Shown one piece after another: positions 40,326 to 55,407 of a stretch of 64,000 nucleotides of DNA. Under the pieces are notes generated by a model that saw only the letters and a list, made by a program, of their open reading frames with translations, searched no databases and was not told where the DNA came from. Within the stretch, counting starts at the first letter, position 1; every line of letters starts with the position of its first letter. The DNA is taken from assembly GCA_963693365.1 (NCBI GenBank), contig CAVNZM010000011.1:2976001-3040000 (forward strand), given 5' to 3'. Source of the stretch: Amoebidium appalachense. Its lineage: Eukaryota; Ichthyosporea. Both the position numbers and the translations under genes were made by a program.

Positions 40326-43300
40326 CTATAATTTTGTAGTGATGTGTTTCTCAAGCCAATCAATACATCTAATAAACAGGTCGTAGTTACGCGTGTTTAG
40401 TATAAAATCAAGGATGTTGTAATTTACAGGTAGGCTATCTTTCTGGGTGTCTGTTGTGAATGTGACGTGTGTGTGTTGCGGTATTATGTGGTCTATCAAA
40501 CTACATTTGGCGATACATGACCGGTTAAACTGGTGTGTGTGTGTGTTGTTTGGGCATGCAAATGATGCCACCTTATACTTATTAGATCTCCACTGTATAG
40601 CACGTGTACAGTAAAAGCGTGGTAATTGATCAATAATACCATCAGCTAGAGAAAGACCAGTTCTACAGGAAGGTAATATGTATTTAGGTGTTATACACTT
40701 GCGAGTGCCATATTTGGCAATATGGTTGAGGCGGTCAGTATATATAAAACGAGACATAAGGCTTAGTTTTTCAAGGTGTATGCTTTCATCGGGTCTAGTG
40801 TCGTGTGGTATCTTTTTCCATTTGTTATATTGCGTGATTATCTTGTGATTGTGTACATGTTTAATAAGTAAGTGGCAGTCCAAAGTCACACACACACTAT
40901 TGCGGGGTTTATTTGTATTTGTGCCCAGGGGAGAAGGGGAGAGAGAGGGGAGGAAAGAGGGGAGAGGTGAGGAGGGGACAGGTCGGATAGAGAAGAGAGG
41001 GTGGGAGGGCAAATACTTCTTTAAGCGGCTTATGTGCTTATTGAATTTCAGCGCGAGATAGGATACTCTAGCAGCTATTGGGACCAGACCATATATCGAG
41101 AGCGTTACAGGCCCAGGTTTACAACAGTTGTTAGATAGAAAGGAGGCAACTTCTGCTTCAAGGAAATTTGCCAAGGGTTTAAGCGCTCTAGTTCTCTCTT
41201 TCTTGATCCAAGCGGCGAGAAGGGGTAAACCATATTCACATGCCGGGAAGACAAAAGTGCGAATAAATGTAAGTCTAATAGAAGGATGGAGGGGTGTGTC
41301 TTTAAAAATATTAGCCGAGAAGAAAGCTAACCGCTTACGAGCCAACTCTACCCTCTTTTCGACCATATGGGGAAACATAACACCAACAGAATCAACCGGA
41401 ACACCAAGATATTTGTATTCTGGAACTATAGGTACAGGTTTAGATGATAATGTAAATGTGTGTAAATTGTTAGCTATATCAGGTACAAGAACACCACATT
41501 TGTCTATGTTAAGGATCATAAGGTTTGCCTTGCACCACTCTGACACTACATCGAACAATCTTTGCAGGCGTCTAGGGGTACGGGCAAGGAGGGACAGATC
41601 ATCAGCATAGAGAAGTGCAGGCGGAAAGTTATTAATAGGGTCATCGTTTTCGGCGTAAATCTTGACAGCCAAATCATCTATAAATAGGTTAAACAAAAAG
41701 GGGCTAAGCAATGAACCCTGCAAGAGACCTCTAGTACGAGCAAAACCATATGAAAGATGCCCATTAACCACAGCTCTACCATAGGTTTGAGACAAGAGTG
41801 CTTCTAACAGAACACCAATGCAGTGTGGTACACCCCGTGCAGCAAGCTTTTCCCATAGGAGACCAGGGGAGACAGAATCGTAAGCAGTTTTCCAATCAAT
41901 AAAGCCAACATATTGTGCACCAACTTGCATAGAATCGTGCAGTGCCATTATTTGAACATAACATGAATTGTTTTTACGAAAAGCGGATTGGCATGGGTGT
42001 ATGTGAAGAATAGATTGAAACCTAGGGTGATGTGCAAATAGCCTAAGTAAGCAAGCTTCAAAGAATCTACGAACAACCTGGGTTAGTGTAATGGGGCGAA
42101 AGGATGATATGGGGCCCTCAGAGTCCTTCTTAACTATGGGGATCACTAAGGTATCTAACCAAGATGACGGGACATGTCCACATTTAACACACCAAGAAAA
42201 GAGAGAGCTTAACATGATAGTAAGATCAGGTTTAATAGCACGATCACTTTCCTTTTGTGGGTAGGAGGGAACAAGGATTTTAAGAAACCCAGCAGGGAGT
42301 CCATCAGGTCCACAAGACTTACTAGAGCTATAACTAGATATCACAGACCATATGGCATCGGGACTGAAAAAGGGGAGGATCGATTCTATGGGGATAGATG
42401 GGTCTACAGGCCACACAATAGGTTTCTGAGCGGGGGTCCTATCTTTAAACAGTTCCGAGAAATACTTATCAGAGTCTATGAGGGGGTCTCCAGTGGTATC
42501 ACCAATAATACGAGCAGGGGGGCCAAATCGATTCATACTAGCAAGCCGGCGCAAGCTTTCCTTTTGAGACAGGGGTTCACCTAGTCTAGCGGGAGTGGTG
42601 TTTGGTAACAAGAGAGCATCGGGATATTCCTTCCTACCACCGCCAGCATAATCACCGAGATCTATCAAATCATCAACAATAAAGTTAGTGCATGTATCTA
42701 GTACGAGATGTGAATCTGGCCTGGCTTGTGCAGATTCTAATAGGCGCATATATATAGGGTGTTTCGTAGCATAGCATACACATACATCAACTCTACCCCA
42801 CTGTGACTTAAGCTGGGATAGACGGAGGCGAAAGGTGGGAGGGGGAGGGGGGAGCAGATCAAGGGAGATCTTAGGTAGGAAAAGGATAGGAGAGTGGTCA
42901 GATGACCTAGAGAGGTTAGGAGGGAGAGAGAGTTTTGACATGGTTGATGGCCAAAAGGCCACTCCCCAGTCGGTGTTGTGGGCATGGGATATTTGAGGGA
43001 ACCGCAAAGTGTGACTTTGGACATACCTTGCTAAAGGGATAGCACGCTCCGGGGGCTTAGATGGGTACCCGACACTCACTTGCAGTGTGTCTGTGTGGTG
43101 GAGTCGCGTGTTAAAATCACCTAAAATAACAGTGGACATTGGTAACTGTGACAACTCGTGAGTCAATTCGACAACCGACATAGATGGTGGGTAATATACA
43201 AAAGTAAAAACATTAGAAAGAAACTCTATAGAAACCGAGAATTCCGTTTTTGCTACCGGTTTGCACTTCACTCTCACGTGTGGTGCGGCAAGTACAATAA

Positions 43301-43520
43301 TGCCTCGGTTTTTCGCGTAACCGGGGTGTGTGGATGTGTCGACCAATGTAGAGTTGAATTTGTGGTGGTTTTTAAACTGTGTTTCGCAAATCACTGTAAA
43401 CGTGTGGTTGTTTGTCTGTTGTTGTATGTAGCTGATTTTATCGTCGAGTGTCCCGGGGGGGAGGCCCTTTTGGGGGCCCAGTGTCCGAGCATTCCAGAAG
43501 AAGAAGGATAAATTAGGCAT
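40326..43520 (-). CDS. LINE ORF2, copy 2 (1064 aa)
   Basis: The protein appears identical to copy 1 ORF2 (endonuclease with GDFNT and SDH motifs, RT with YADD). The only base difference I found is 42041 (G versus A at 12168), which is silent in a leucine codon. Both copies therefore look competent. Confidence 0.92.
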   Translation of the reverse strand: MPNLSFFFWNARTLGPQKGLPPGTLDDKISYIQQQTNNHTFTVICETQFKNHHKFNSTLVDTSTHPGYAKNRGIIVLAAPHVRVKCKPVAKTEFSVSIEFLSNVFTFVYYPPSMSVVELTHELSQLPMSTVILGDFNTRLHHTDTLQVSVGYPSKPPERAIPLARYVQSHTLRFPQISHAHNTDWGVAFWPSTMSKLSLPPNLSRSSDHSPILFLPKISLDLLPPPPPTFRLRLSQLKSQWGRVDVCVCYATKHPIYMRLLESAQARPDSHLVLDTCTNFIVDDLIDLGDYAGGGRKEYPDALLLPNTTPARLGEPLSQKESLRRLASMNRFGPPARIIGDTTGDPLIDSDKYFSELFKDRTPAQKPIVWPVDPSIPIESILPFFSPDAIWSVISSYSSSKSCGPDGLPAGFLKILVPSYPQKESDRAIKPDLTIMLSSLFSWCVKCGHVPSSWLDTLVIPIVKKDSEGPISSFRPITLTQVVRRFFEACLLRLFAHHPRFQSILHIHPCQSAFRKNNSCYVQIMALHDSMQVGAQYVGFIDWKTAYDSVSPGLLWEKLAARGVPHCIGVLLEALLSQTYGRAVVNGHLSYGFARTRGLLQGSLLSPFLFNLFIDDLAVKIYAENDDPINNFPPALLYADDLSLLARTPRRLQRLFDVVSEWCKANLMILNIDKCGVLVPDIANNLHTFTLSSKPVPIVPEYKYLGVPVDSVGVMFPHMVEKRVELARKRLAFFSANIFKDTPLHPSIRLTFIRTFVFPACEYGLPLLAAWIKKERTRALKPLANFLEAEVASFLSNNCCKPGPVTLSIYGLVPIAARVSYLALKFNKHISRLKKYLPSHPLFSIRPVPSSPLPSFLPSLSPSPLGTNTNKPRNSVCVTLDCHLLIKHVHNHKIITQYNKWKKIPHDTRPDESIHLEKLSLMSRFIYTDRLNHIAKYGTRKCITPKYILPSCRTGLSLADGIIDQLPRFYCTRAIQWRSNKYKVASFACPNNTHTHQFNRSCIAKCSLIDHIIPQHTHVTFTTDTQKDSLPVNYNILDFILNTRNYDLFIRCIDWLEKHITTKL

Positions 43521-44697
43521 CGGTTTGGTCCGACACCTGTGGGGTTGGTTCCCACTTGTCGCTTACGGGGTCGTATGCACGACCTTCCGCCAGCGCGAAC
43601 AGTTCGCAGAAGAGCTCGATTTCCATCTCGCATCGGCGTTTGCGCTCGAGCAGTTTCTCACCAGAAAACATTGGTTCCTTCGTGTCCGTGTCTATCACGC
43701 TCGTAGCATCGTTTTCCAACTTTGCGAGGAACTCTTTTGCCTTGCTGATGCGTACACGACAACGTGTGGCGCACGCATTCTTAGCAGACACTTTACGTTC
43801 TTTGTCTGCTTTCTGAATGTTTTCCGGCGCGCATGGGTCGTAGCTTGGGAGGTGGGTGAAGAAGCTTCCACACCCCTTTGTCGCGTCACGGATGAACGCA
43901 CGGTTATAGTCGCCCCGTACTGCTACTTCCAGCACATCGTATCCAATGAAGGACAGACAAAGGATGCGAGAGCACCGGAAGCCGAGAGCCTTGAAGATGG
44001 ACCACATGGCCCTGTGTGGGCGTCTGCCGTGCTTGACTTTGAAATACACCCTCTCGTATTTGGGTGGGATGTTGATGTTACCGTTTGCTTGGGTGTTCCC
44101 CTTAGCCGGCGGTTTGGGAGGGGAGTTGCGGCGGTACTCGTTGCCTGCAAGAATGCTGGCATATGTTTCCTTGGCAATTTGGCGGAGCTCGGGTGTTTTA
44201 CGAGAGTTCGCATATTCTGGGAACTCTGCCGGGAGCTGTGCTTCCGGTCCTGTGTTGTTTTGTGTTGGGGTGGAAATGTCTCCGTCGCGAGATGTTTGCT
44301 CATGAGTTTTGGGGTTTTGCGATCCACTAATGTTTAGCTGGGCTGTGAGTGAATCAATGGTGAGCTTGAGTTGGGTATTTTCTGTTTGGAGTTTTTCTAT
44401 CATGTTCTTGAGTGGTAACAGCTCATTTAGCTGTTTCTTAACGAGGGCAAGTTCTGCCAGTACTGTATCAACCGAAAGTTTCGGCATGGTTGTTATTGTG
44501 TTTCTACGGAGTGGTGTGGTGTTATTCTGAATGGGTAGTGTATTGTAAATAGGTGTTGCGCTTAGTCTAAGGCGATGTTTTTCTGGTTGTGCATCTGTGG
44601 TAGGTGTATCTGCTGGACGTTTTAATGGTCGCACATGTGTGATGGGTGTAGATGGAACTTTGAAAGAGGTTCTGAAACGATTATAGGCATGTGCCAT
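43513..44697 (-). CDS. LINE ORF1, copy 2 (394 aa)
   Basis: Same coiled-coil protein as copy 1 with one residue changed (Pro for Leu, base 44219) in the segment before YANSRKTPELRQ. It overlaps ORF2 by 8 nt. Confidence 0.8.
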   Translation of the reverse strand: MAHAYNRFRTSFKVPSTPITHVRPLKRPADTPTTDAQPEKHRLRLSATPIYNTLPIQNNTTPLRRNTITTMPKLSVDTVLAELALVKKQLNELLPLKNMIEKLQTENTQLKLTIDSLTAQLNISGSQNPKTHEQTSRDGDISTPTQNNTGPEAQLPAEFPEYANSRKTPELRQIAKETYASILAGNEYRRNSPPKPPAKGNTQANGNINIPPKYERVYFKVKHGRRPHRAMWSIFKALGFRCSRILCLSFIGYDVLEVAVRGDYNRAFIRDATKGCGSFFTHLPSYDPCAPENIQKADKERKVSAKNACATRCRVRISKAKEFLAKLENDATSVIDTDTKEPMFSGEKLLERKRRCEMEIELFCELFALAEGRAYDPVSDKWEPTPQVSDQTDA

Positions 44698-44829
44698 GAC
44701 ATGGATGGGGGTGTTCCCCGGCCCTTAGGGCCACGGATGGCCTGGTTTAGGGGTGGATGCGCGAAGGATACTATTTATTAGCAGATAATAAAGAGCGACA
44801 TTTGAATCGATGTGAATGTATTTGTACAT

Positions 44830-45589
44830 GCTAGGCAACAATGAGCGCCATCGTAGTATCTGACACCCCTATTACATATTATGGGTAAGCAGAGGCTAGC
44901 ATCGGTAGCTCCGAAAGAAAGTTAAGGCACCGGATCACAATATCATACTGTGCATTCAATTAATTCGAAGACTCCGGTTGTGTTTTCACAACCAGCCTCC
45001 GCATGAAGAAGCTACTACTGGCGTACGCGTGAGTCCCAAAGGTTAAAACCGTAGTTCCTAATAACTTTGCACACTGTCAACACATTCGGCTTGTTACATG
45101 GTTTTTTTTCTCCCCCTTCTTGTGAACACTTTTCTTGTGCTTTTTAAGTTCTTTTTTGCAGGATCACGTTTGGGGACAGTTTGGGGCCATCCGGCGATCC
45201 AATCAGAAGAGGCCAAAAAGGTCTTTGGCCAATCACAGAAGTGATTGTTGATTTCGGCTAATGAAAACTTTCTAAATCGCAGATCGATGAAAGCACTGGC
45301 TTTCAATGCCAATGGAATTCTTGATAGTTTTTGATTCTTTGATAGGCGGAGCACCTTTTGGTGTACGCATGAGATGACAAGGTGCCACTGATAAGGCGTT
45401 TTCATTGACAGAGTCGCATTCCAAAGACCTCAAATAATATGGTGGTAATTCTTTTCCCCACCTCGTCATGGTTGGTTGTATATCACACATCTGGGTTGCC
45501 ATCTGCTTACGTCTTCTACTCATGCTCTGGTACGATTGCAATTGGCTGTTACCATATTCGTCATCTGGTTTTGGTTTTATCATATTTTA
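44830..45589. other. no gene recognised
   Basis: Short open frames on the minus strand (45094-45405, 45272-45583) show no family features. Nothing else is evident. Confidence 0.5.
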
Positions 45590-46510
45590 TCATATTTGCA
45601 TATTTGTCGTATGACTGGTATGTATTATAATGATTTGGTATGATTTGTTATGATTCTTGACTAGTATTATGATTCTGCTGATTTGGTATTGGTCATATGA
45701 TTTGGTTTTATCATATTTTATCATATTTGCATATTTGTCGTATGACTGGTATGTTGCCGCTTGACTAGTATTATGATTTGTTGCTATCATAATGATTTGG
45801 TATGCCATGATTGGTTGCTATTCTTGACTAGTTTTTTGATTTGTTGCTATCATAATGATTTGGTATGATTTGTTACGATTCATATTGATTTGTTGCTATC
45901 ATAATGATTTGGTATGATTTGCTGCTATCATAATGATTTGGTATGATTTGCTGCTATCATAATGATTTTGGTATGATTTGCTGCTATCATAATGATTGGG
46001 TAGTGATTTGTTGCTATCATAATGATTTGGTATGATTCATAATGATTTGCTATGATTTGGTATGATTCATAATGATTTGCTATGATTTGCTGCTATCATA
46101 ATGATTTGGTATGATTTGGTATGATTCATAATGATTTGCCAATGTGCTATGATTTGTTATAATTCATCTCTATCATATTGATTTGGTATGATTTGTTACT
46201 ATCATCTCTATCATATTGATTTGGTATGATTCATCATGATTCATCTCTCTCTCACTATCATCATGATTTGTTCTTCTCACTACTAGTACTATCATCATGA
46301 TCTGTCACTAGCATACCTTGGCCCATGTTTCTATCATCATGACCCGTTCTTCTCGCTTCCACCATCATGATCTGTCACTATCATACCTTGGCCCATGTTT
46401 CAGTCATCATCATGGCCCGTTCGTCTCAATTCCACCAAAATGATGGGTTATGACTCATCTTCATTTTGTTATCATCTCTAGATCTATCATCATGATTTGT
46501 TATGACTCAT
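45590..46510. repeat. AT-rich minisatellite, ~30-bp unit
   Basis: Degenerate tandem array built on ATCATAATGATTTGGTATG and GATTTGCTGCT words, with unit lengths of about 16-31 bp. A 43-bp block at the left end (ATATTTTATCATATTTGCAT onward) occurs twice (about 45583 and 45712). The right end decays into CATCATGATCTGTCACTATC-type units. It has no coding potential. Confidence 0.85.
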
Positions 46511-48844
<2,334 letters not shown>

Positions 48845-48966
48845 CTACTCTTTTTCACTCGCACTTTTGCCGTCCCCCAAATTGAGCAGCCCGCGCATGG
48901 AATAGCCCTCTTCCGCACCCTCGCCCTCCTGCTGGTCAGGGGCCATCTGGGGGGGCACGGACCGGC

Positions 48967-49467
48967 CTATCTGTATTGCAACCCTGACGAAGTGCCCTGT
49001 CGCCCAATCGGGGATGTACATCCACCCGCCCTGACCGTCACCGTTCTGATTGCAAACCGACACGTATTTAAAAATGGCTCGGGGGCCCCCGAGGCATCTG
49101 CATTGAGGAAAGGTCGAGATTCTGCAGGTGTCTCTGTCTCGACGGGTCCAGTCCTGTTCTGCAGGACTCCGAGCCATCGGGCCAGGAAGCAATGCCCACA
49201 GAGGTAGACGTTGAGGCCACACATGCAGTCCAGAAGCATGGCACGCCGGTAGCCCTCCTGGTGGGTCTTCCGGCCACCCAGGCTGACATGGATTCGCTTC
49301 TCACCAATCTCCTGTTGGGAATGCATAATTATTAGCCAGGTACTAACGGGAAACAAACAAATACAGTAATCACAGGCTCTCCCCTACATAAGTGAAACAA
49401 CTTGGATATGTCTGTGTGGTGTGGTGGCGCCCCTGTGTGTGTGTGTGACACTGTGTATGTGTGTGTG

Positions 49468-49507
<40 letters not shown>

Positions 49508-52310
49508 ATGTGCTGAGCTGATTCGTATTAGTTTACTTCTATATTTTGTGTTTTGGTGAGTTAATTTCGGGGGTTTTCTTGCATAGTGATGCCGGGGTCT
49601 AAATGGGGTATGAGGAGATTAATCAGTGGTATGGGGAGAATCTGATGCAGCGGCGGCTGATTGTTTGGTGCGCGCGTGCATGCCCCATGCCTCTGCGTAC
49701 TCTCCATGTTAAATGTTGTATTGCTTCTTGCTGTGTGCGTGGCGAGACCCATGTTGCCTGCTCGCGTGTGTGTATGCTTATATGTATTGTGAGTAAACGT
49801 GTGTACGTGTTGTAGTGCTGTAGGGGTGTCTGAGGTCGCGGTAGCCAATGGTGTGGAGTGCGTGTAGTCTGTGGGGGAGGGAGTGTTGTGATTGGCTGAA
49901 TGTCACTGTGGTATTTGTCTGGCCAGTGGGCCGCGTGTCTGTGAAGTGTCTCGCGGGGTCGCGGGCTTTTGGAAGTTCTTCTCAGAACACAAAAAACTCG
50001 CTTCCCACCCAACTCAAAGAAAAGTTTATACGTATACACGGTTTCGAGCCCCTTTAAGCGTGCAGATAGTTAGAGTAGTTCATATACACTCTGTTTGTTG
50101 CCACGACAAGCTACACCCCCTTTCTCTGCAGTTTTTTGCAGGGAGGGGGCACACGCACTGTTAGTCCTTCTGGGCTGTTGCTTTCACCCCTAGTTTTTTT
50201 TTTTCTTTCACGCCTAGCGGTTATGAGTGGCTTTGACTTAGGACTTTTTCGACAGTTAGAGGTAGAAGAAACATACGCACACACAGGCCTACAGCTAGCA
50301 ACAGTTGGCATAGGCAACTTGAGCAGTAGGACTAGTATCACAGGGGACTTAGTCCTCGCTAAGGACCTTGACCTCCCTAGGTGACTTAGCAAGCTCAGGG
50401 CCGTTTGCCCAGCAGAGGCCTCAGAGGGGACCGGCGGCAGTCACCCTCCCCACGGCGCTACCAGCCCTACCAGCCACGGCCACAACGGGATAACAGATGG
50501 GCCAGGCTGGCGTCTTTGGGGCGGGACAGCAAGAGCCGGCGCCAGGCTCTTTCCCAGGCACCTGTGACAACTGCAAGGAGCGGGGGCAACGCGTGGTGTA
50601 AACAGCCCCGTCGTGGGGGGCAGGGACGTCGGTGACCGTGTTGCTGGTATGAAGGTTTTATTAGGGGGTAGGCCATCTCTTGGGTTGTTGTTGTTGTAAT
50701 ACTATGGGAGTAACTGTTGTGTGGTGTTATTTTTCGGCGAGTTTTCTACTGGTGCCTGGCGTTTTCGACGTGTGTATGAGTCCTGTGTTGGCGACGTGTG
50801 TGGTTAGGGTCAGTGGAATAGAAAGTCCTGCTGCTGTCTGGGAGCTCGGCCCTCTGACGAGGGGGCTGGGGGGGGGTCGAAGTGTAGTCATGGCAGTGGC
50901 AGGCCCCCACTGTTGTGAACGCCCGTCGTCAAAGGGCCTGGTGCTGAGGCCCCTTGGAGTGGCTGCCCTGGGCCTGGTGTTGAGGCCCTTTGGAGTGGCT
51001 GCCCGTAGTGTTGTTGAGTAGTGTTGTGGTGCCCAGTGCAGCAGTAGGCCTTAGACACACCGCTGGGTAGGGCACGGTTGGGGCGGAGGCATTCCCAAAC
51101 CACCGGGACCTACGTAGTAGGAGTCTTTGTCGGGTAGAGGAATGGCCAGCAAGAGAGTCTGGAGGTGTACGTCACATGAGTCTGGAGGTGTTCGTCACGG
51201 CATGTTTGGTTGTGTTAGGAATTCTTTGGGGATGGGGCATGCTGAGTGTGGTTGTATGGATGGTGTCTGTTATCATGTCTGTTGCTATGTTCCACTCGAT
51301 ATAACATTGTGCCAGGGGCATGGGGTTTTGGGTGCAGATTGTGGACGGGGGCAGAGGTGCATCTACAGGGCAACGTCAGTGGCGGTTCATAATTATCCTT
51401 GTTTTGGGGTTGGGTTGGGTATTAACCATGGTGGGGTGGTGTGTGGATGTATGTATATGTTTTATGTTATATGTTAAATGTTGCTTCCTGCATGGGTAGC
51501 GGTAGTTGTAGTCGCTCAGCACATAACTTTATTTTGTTTTTAGGTAGTTTTTACTGAGGTGGAACTCAGTTATTTTCTGTGCGAGGGGGGAGTTGTCATG
51601 TGCTGAGCTGATTCGTATTAGTTTACTTCTATATTTTGTGTTTTGGTGAGTTAATTTCGGGGGTTTTCTTGCATAGTGATGCCGGGGTCTAAATGGGGTA
51701 TGAGGAGATTAATCAGTGGTATGGGGAGAATCTGATGCAGCGGCGGCTGATTGTTTGGTGCGCGCGTGCATGCCCCATGCCTCTGCGTACTCTCCATGTT
51801 AAATGTTGTATTGCTTCTTGCTGTGTGCGTGGCGAGACCCATGTTGCCTGCTCGCGTGTGTGTATGCTTATATGTATTGTGAGTAAACGTGTGTACGTGT
51901 TGTAGTGCTGTAAGGGTGTCTGAGGTCGCGGTAGCCAATGGTGTGGAGTGCGTGTAGTCTGTGGGGGAGGGAGTGTTGTGATTGGCTGAATGTCACTGTG
52001 GTATTTGTCTGGCCAGTGGGCCGCGTGTCTGTGAAGTGTCTCGCGGGGTCGCGGGCTTTTGGAAGTTCTTCTCAGAACACAAAAAACTCGCTTCCCACCC
52101 AACTCAAAGAAAAGTTTATACGTATACACGGTTTCGAGCCCCTTTAAGCGTGCAGATAGAGTAGTTTATATACACTCTGTTTGTTGCCACGACAGTGTGT
52201 GTGTGTGTGTGTGTGCGTGCGTGAGTGTGTGCGTGTGTCTGTGTGCATGTGCGTGTGTGGTTTGTGCATGCGAATGTGTATGTGTATATGTGAGTGAGTG
52301 AGTGTGTGTG

Positions 52311-52374
<64 letters not shown>

Positions 52375-52504
52375 GCGTGCGTGCGTGCGTGCGTGCGTGC
52401 GTGTATGGTGTGTGTGTGTGCCTGCGCATGTGTGTGTGTGTGTGTGTATGCTTGGCCAGAGGTGTTTTTTTTTTTTTTTTTTTTTTTTTTTTTGGTGTGT
52501 GTGT

Positions 52505-52556
<52 letters not shown>

Positions 52557-54278
52557 GTAGTGACACACCGGTCCAGAGGGCTCTGCGCTTAGGTCCTCCA
52601 CACGAAGGGACAGCACCTCATCCGCACGCAGCAAAAGGTGAAACGCAACGAGGTAGAGAGCCTGTGGGGTGATGGAGCATGATTAACAGTAGAATGCATG
52701 ATAGATCATGCAGCATTACGTTTTAGAGAAGACTTATAATACAAGCCCAACGTGGGATTAGAAGGATAAGGTGGATGCAAGAAAGTGAATATGATTAGCT
52801 GGTGTAGTCAGTAAGGGGTCAGTAAGGGTGAACGGGAACAGTCTTACTAAGTAGTGATGCATGGTGATTTCAAGGTGGCAGACATGTCTAGGTATTGGTC
52901 AAGGGATCGAGGGCACTTGGCAAGGCAAGGGTACTCTCTAACCAAGTCACCATGAAAACACAAAGAGAAGGCCATTCAATGGGAAAGTCTGCCTGGACCG
53001 GGGGGGGGGGGGGGGGGGGGGTGCAGGGGGGGGGGGGATAAGACAGGCAAAGGAGAGGGGACGGGGAGAGGAGAGGGGGCCGGGGATGCATACCAACATC
53101 ATCAGTGAGAAGTCGTTGGTAGCAGAGTCACCGTACAAGTACTTTACCCACGTGCTGAGAATAGACTCTCGCATAGGTTTAGCTGTGGTCATCAATAGTA
53201 AGTAAGAGGGCAACAAAATGGAGAATAAAAGGCGTGTGCACGAGTTGTGTGCGCGGGGGTGTGTATGTTGTAGATGGGGAAGTAGATGACACGGAGTGGT
53301 AATTTAATAATAATACTCGGGCGTGTATACCATGTATTTATAGTTAGGTAAATCCATAAAACCGTGTACAGGCAGTGTGTGGGTGTGTGTGTCTGTGTGT
53401 CTGTGTCTGTGTGTACGTGTGTATGTTGTAGATGGGGAAGTAGATGACACGGAGTGGTAATTTTATATTAATTCTCGGGCTTGTATCCCATGTATTTATA
53501 GTTAGGTAAATCCCTTAAACCGTGTGCAGGCAGTGTGAATAGAACCAGTGAGCTTCAAGTTACAAGGGTGCTCTGCCAACGTAGTTACACCAACGGAACG
53601 GTGACCTAAGGAACGCATCACCACACGTTCATTTGCTAAACGTTGGTCTAGAATTCGAATGTAAAAATACACACTAGCGGACTTAGTCCCTGCCTTAGGC
53701 GTCCCAAGTAGCTATATGCGAAGTGGTTCGAGCCGGTGTATGGCTATGTGTTATAGTGGACACTGTGATCAATGGTACACGGTAATTGGTGAAGTGAGGT
53801 TTTCGATGGTCATACAAACCTTATTGTATCCGAAATTCAATAGCGTGGGCTAATCAACGAATCTGATAGGTCATAACTCAATAGCGGGGGTACATTCAAG
53901 GGATCTTATACGTCTAAATGTGATACATTCGGACCATTACATTGGGTGAGGATAAATCCAACATTCTTGAATAACAGATATATCGTGAGGAATAAATTAA
54001 TATTTAGTAAACCCATAGAAACTCCGGAAATGAGAAAAGGTTGGAAAGACTAAATTTAAGAAGAAATGACTAAAGAAACTACATATCTATCTATGGAAGC
54101 GGTGCTGGGTGTGTGTGCGCGGTGCCGGGTGTGTGCGCGCGAAGGTGAGATTTCGGTATGGTATTTGGGAATGTGGTCATGTTGCTGTGGATTGTGATCA
54201 AAGTGTAGCGAACGAGCGCGATCGGATATTAATAGAGAGGAAAATAGGGAGGGAGAGAGGGAGAGGGAGGGAGGGAGG

Positions 54279-54315
<37 letters not shown>

Positions 54316-54467
54316 CAAAAGAAACAGAAAAAGAAAAAGAAAAAGGAAAAGGAAAGGAAAAGGAAAAAGAAGAGGAAAAAGATATGTGTGTCTGCACATG
54401 TGTGTGTGTGTGTGTGTGTGAGTTGGGAGTGAGGTGTGTGCATGCATTTGTACGTGTGTTTTTTTTT

Positions 54468-54498
<31 letters not shown>

Positions 54499-54636
54499 GT
54501 GCTACGTGTTTGTAGTGTGTTTGGGAAGAAAAGTTAGTGTTGATGTAATCGTGATCACATGGAAAACCATGAATGTGTGAGTGTGTGTGTGAGTGTGTGT
54601 GTGAGTGAGTGAGTGAGTGAGTGAGTGAGTGAGTGA

Positions 54637-54698
<62 letters not shown>

Positions 54699-54735
54699 CA
54701 GTGTGTGTGTGTGTGTGTGTGCGCGCCTGTGTCTG

Positions 54736-54778
<43 letters not shown>

Positions 54779-55331
54779 ATGTGTGTGTGAGTGTGTGTGT
54801 GTGTGTGCCCCTGTGTCTGTGTGTGTGTGTCTCTCTCTCTGTGTGTGTGTGTGTGTGTGTGCGCGCGCGGGTGTGTGTGCATTTGGGGGGGGGGGGGGGG
54901 TGCGCGTGCGCGTGTGTGTCTCTTGTGTGTGTGTGCGTGTGTGTGCCGAATTTTCTCAATAACGATGCAAACATCAGGCAGCCATGTACCTTGTTTGATG
55001 GTGACACCAGCCTTCACCTTGCGCCGGAGTAGGGATCTCATAAACATGGTCACCTGCATTACGTGGTTATTGATTAGCAGCTGGGTACCGTGCTTCATTA
55101 AAAGTGCAGAAAGAGTGCTAGAGCTCTAAATGAAGAAAGGACGAACTTGCATAAAGCAGCTAAAACTAAGCATGTCAAATGCATTAACAAGCACATCGAT
55201 GTGACAGGGTTGGAAGATAGGATATGATGTGCTTGGGGGTTTTTTATTTTTATTTTTTTTCCCGCGGGGGGGGGGGGGGGGGGGGGGGAGGGAGGGAGGG
55301 AGGGGAGGGGGAGAAAAGGGGTTTCAGGATG

Positions 55332-55407
<76 letters not shown>

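Larger units (their letters stand above)
39966..44822 (-). mobile_element. full-length LINE, copy 2
   Basis: Same structure as copy 1. The target duplication is TGTACAT (39959-39965, 44823-44829). The 5' terminus differs from copy 1 beyond the shared GAATCGATGTG: here AATGTATT, there a 21-bp partial repeat of the preceding bases. Internal A (45) and CA runs differ in length. Confidence 0.92.
49504..52194 (+). mobile_element. non-autonomous LTR element in recombinase intron
   Basis: LTRs 49504-50108 (605 bp) and 51594-52194 (601 bp) start TGTCATGTGC and end CCACGACA. They sit in a GT microsatellite with GTGTG on both sides. The LTRs differ by two substitutions and a 4-bp indel. A polypurine tract GAGGGGGGAG precedes the right LTR. 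The 1,485-bp interior has no pol. The sequence after the left LTR, AGCTACACC, equals that after the gypsy 5' LTR, so a gypsy-type element probably mobilised it. Orientation is by primer site and polypurine tract. Confidence 0.9.

Noticed and set aside
48845-49222. Minus-strand frame with GHFVR, a possible HxxR box of the recombinase.
   Set aside because: It is in a different frame from the exon with RKTHQ, and no splice junction supports the switch, so I did not use it to complete the active site.
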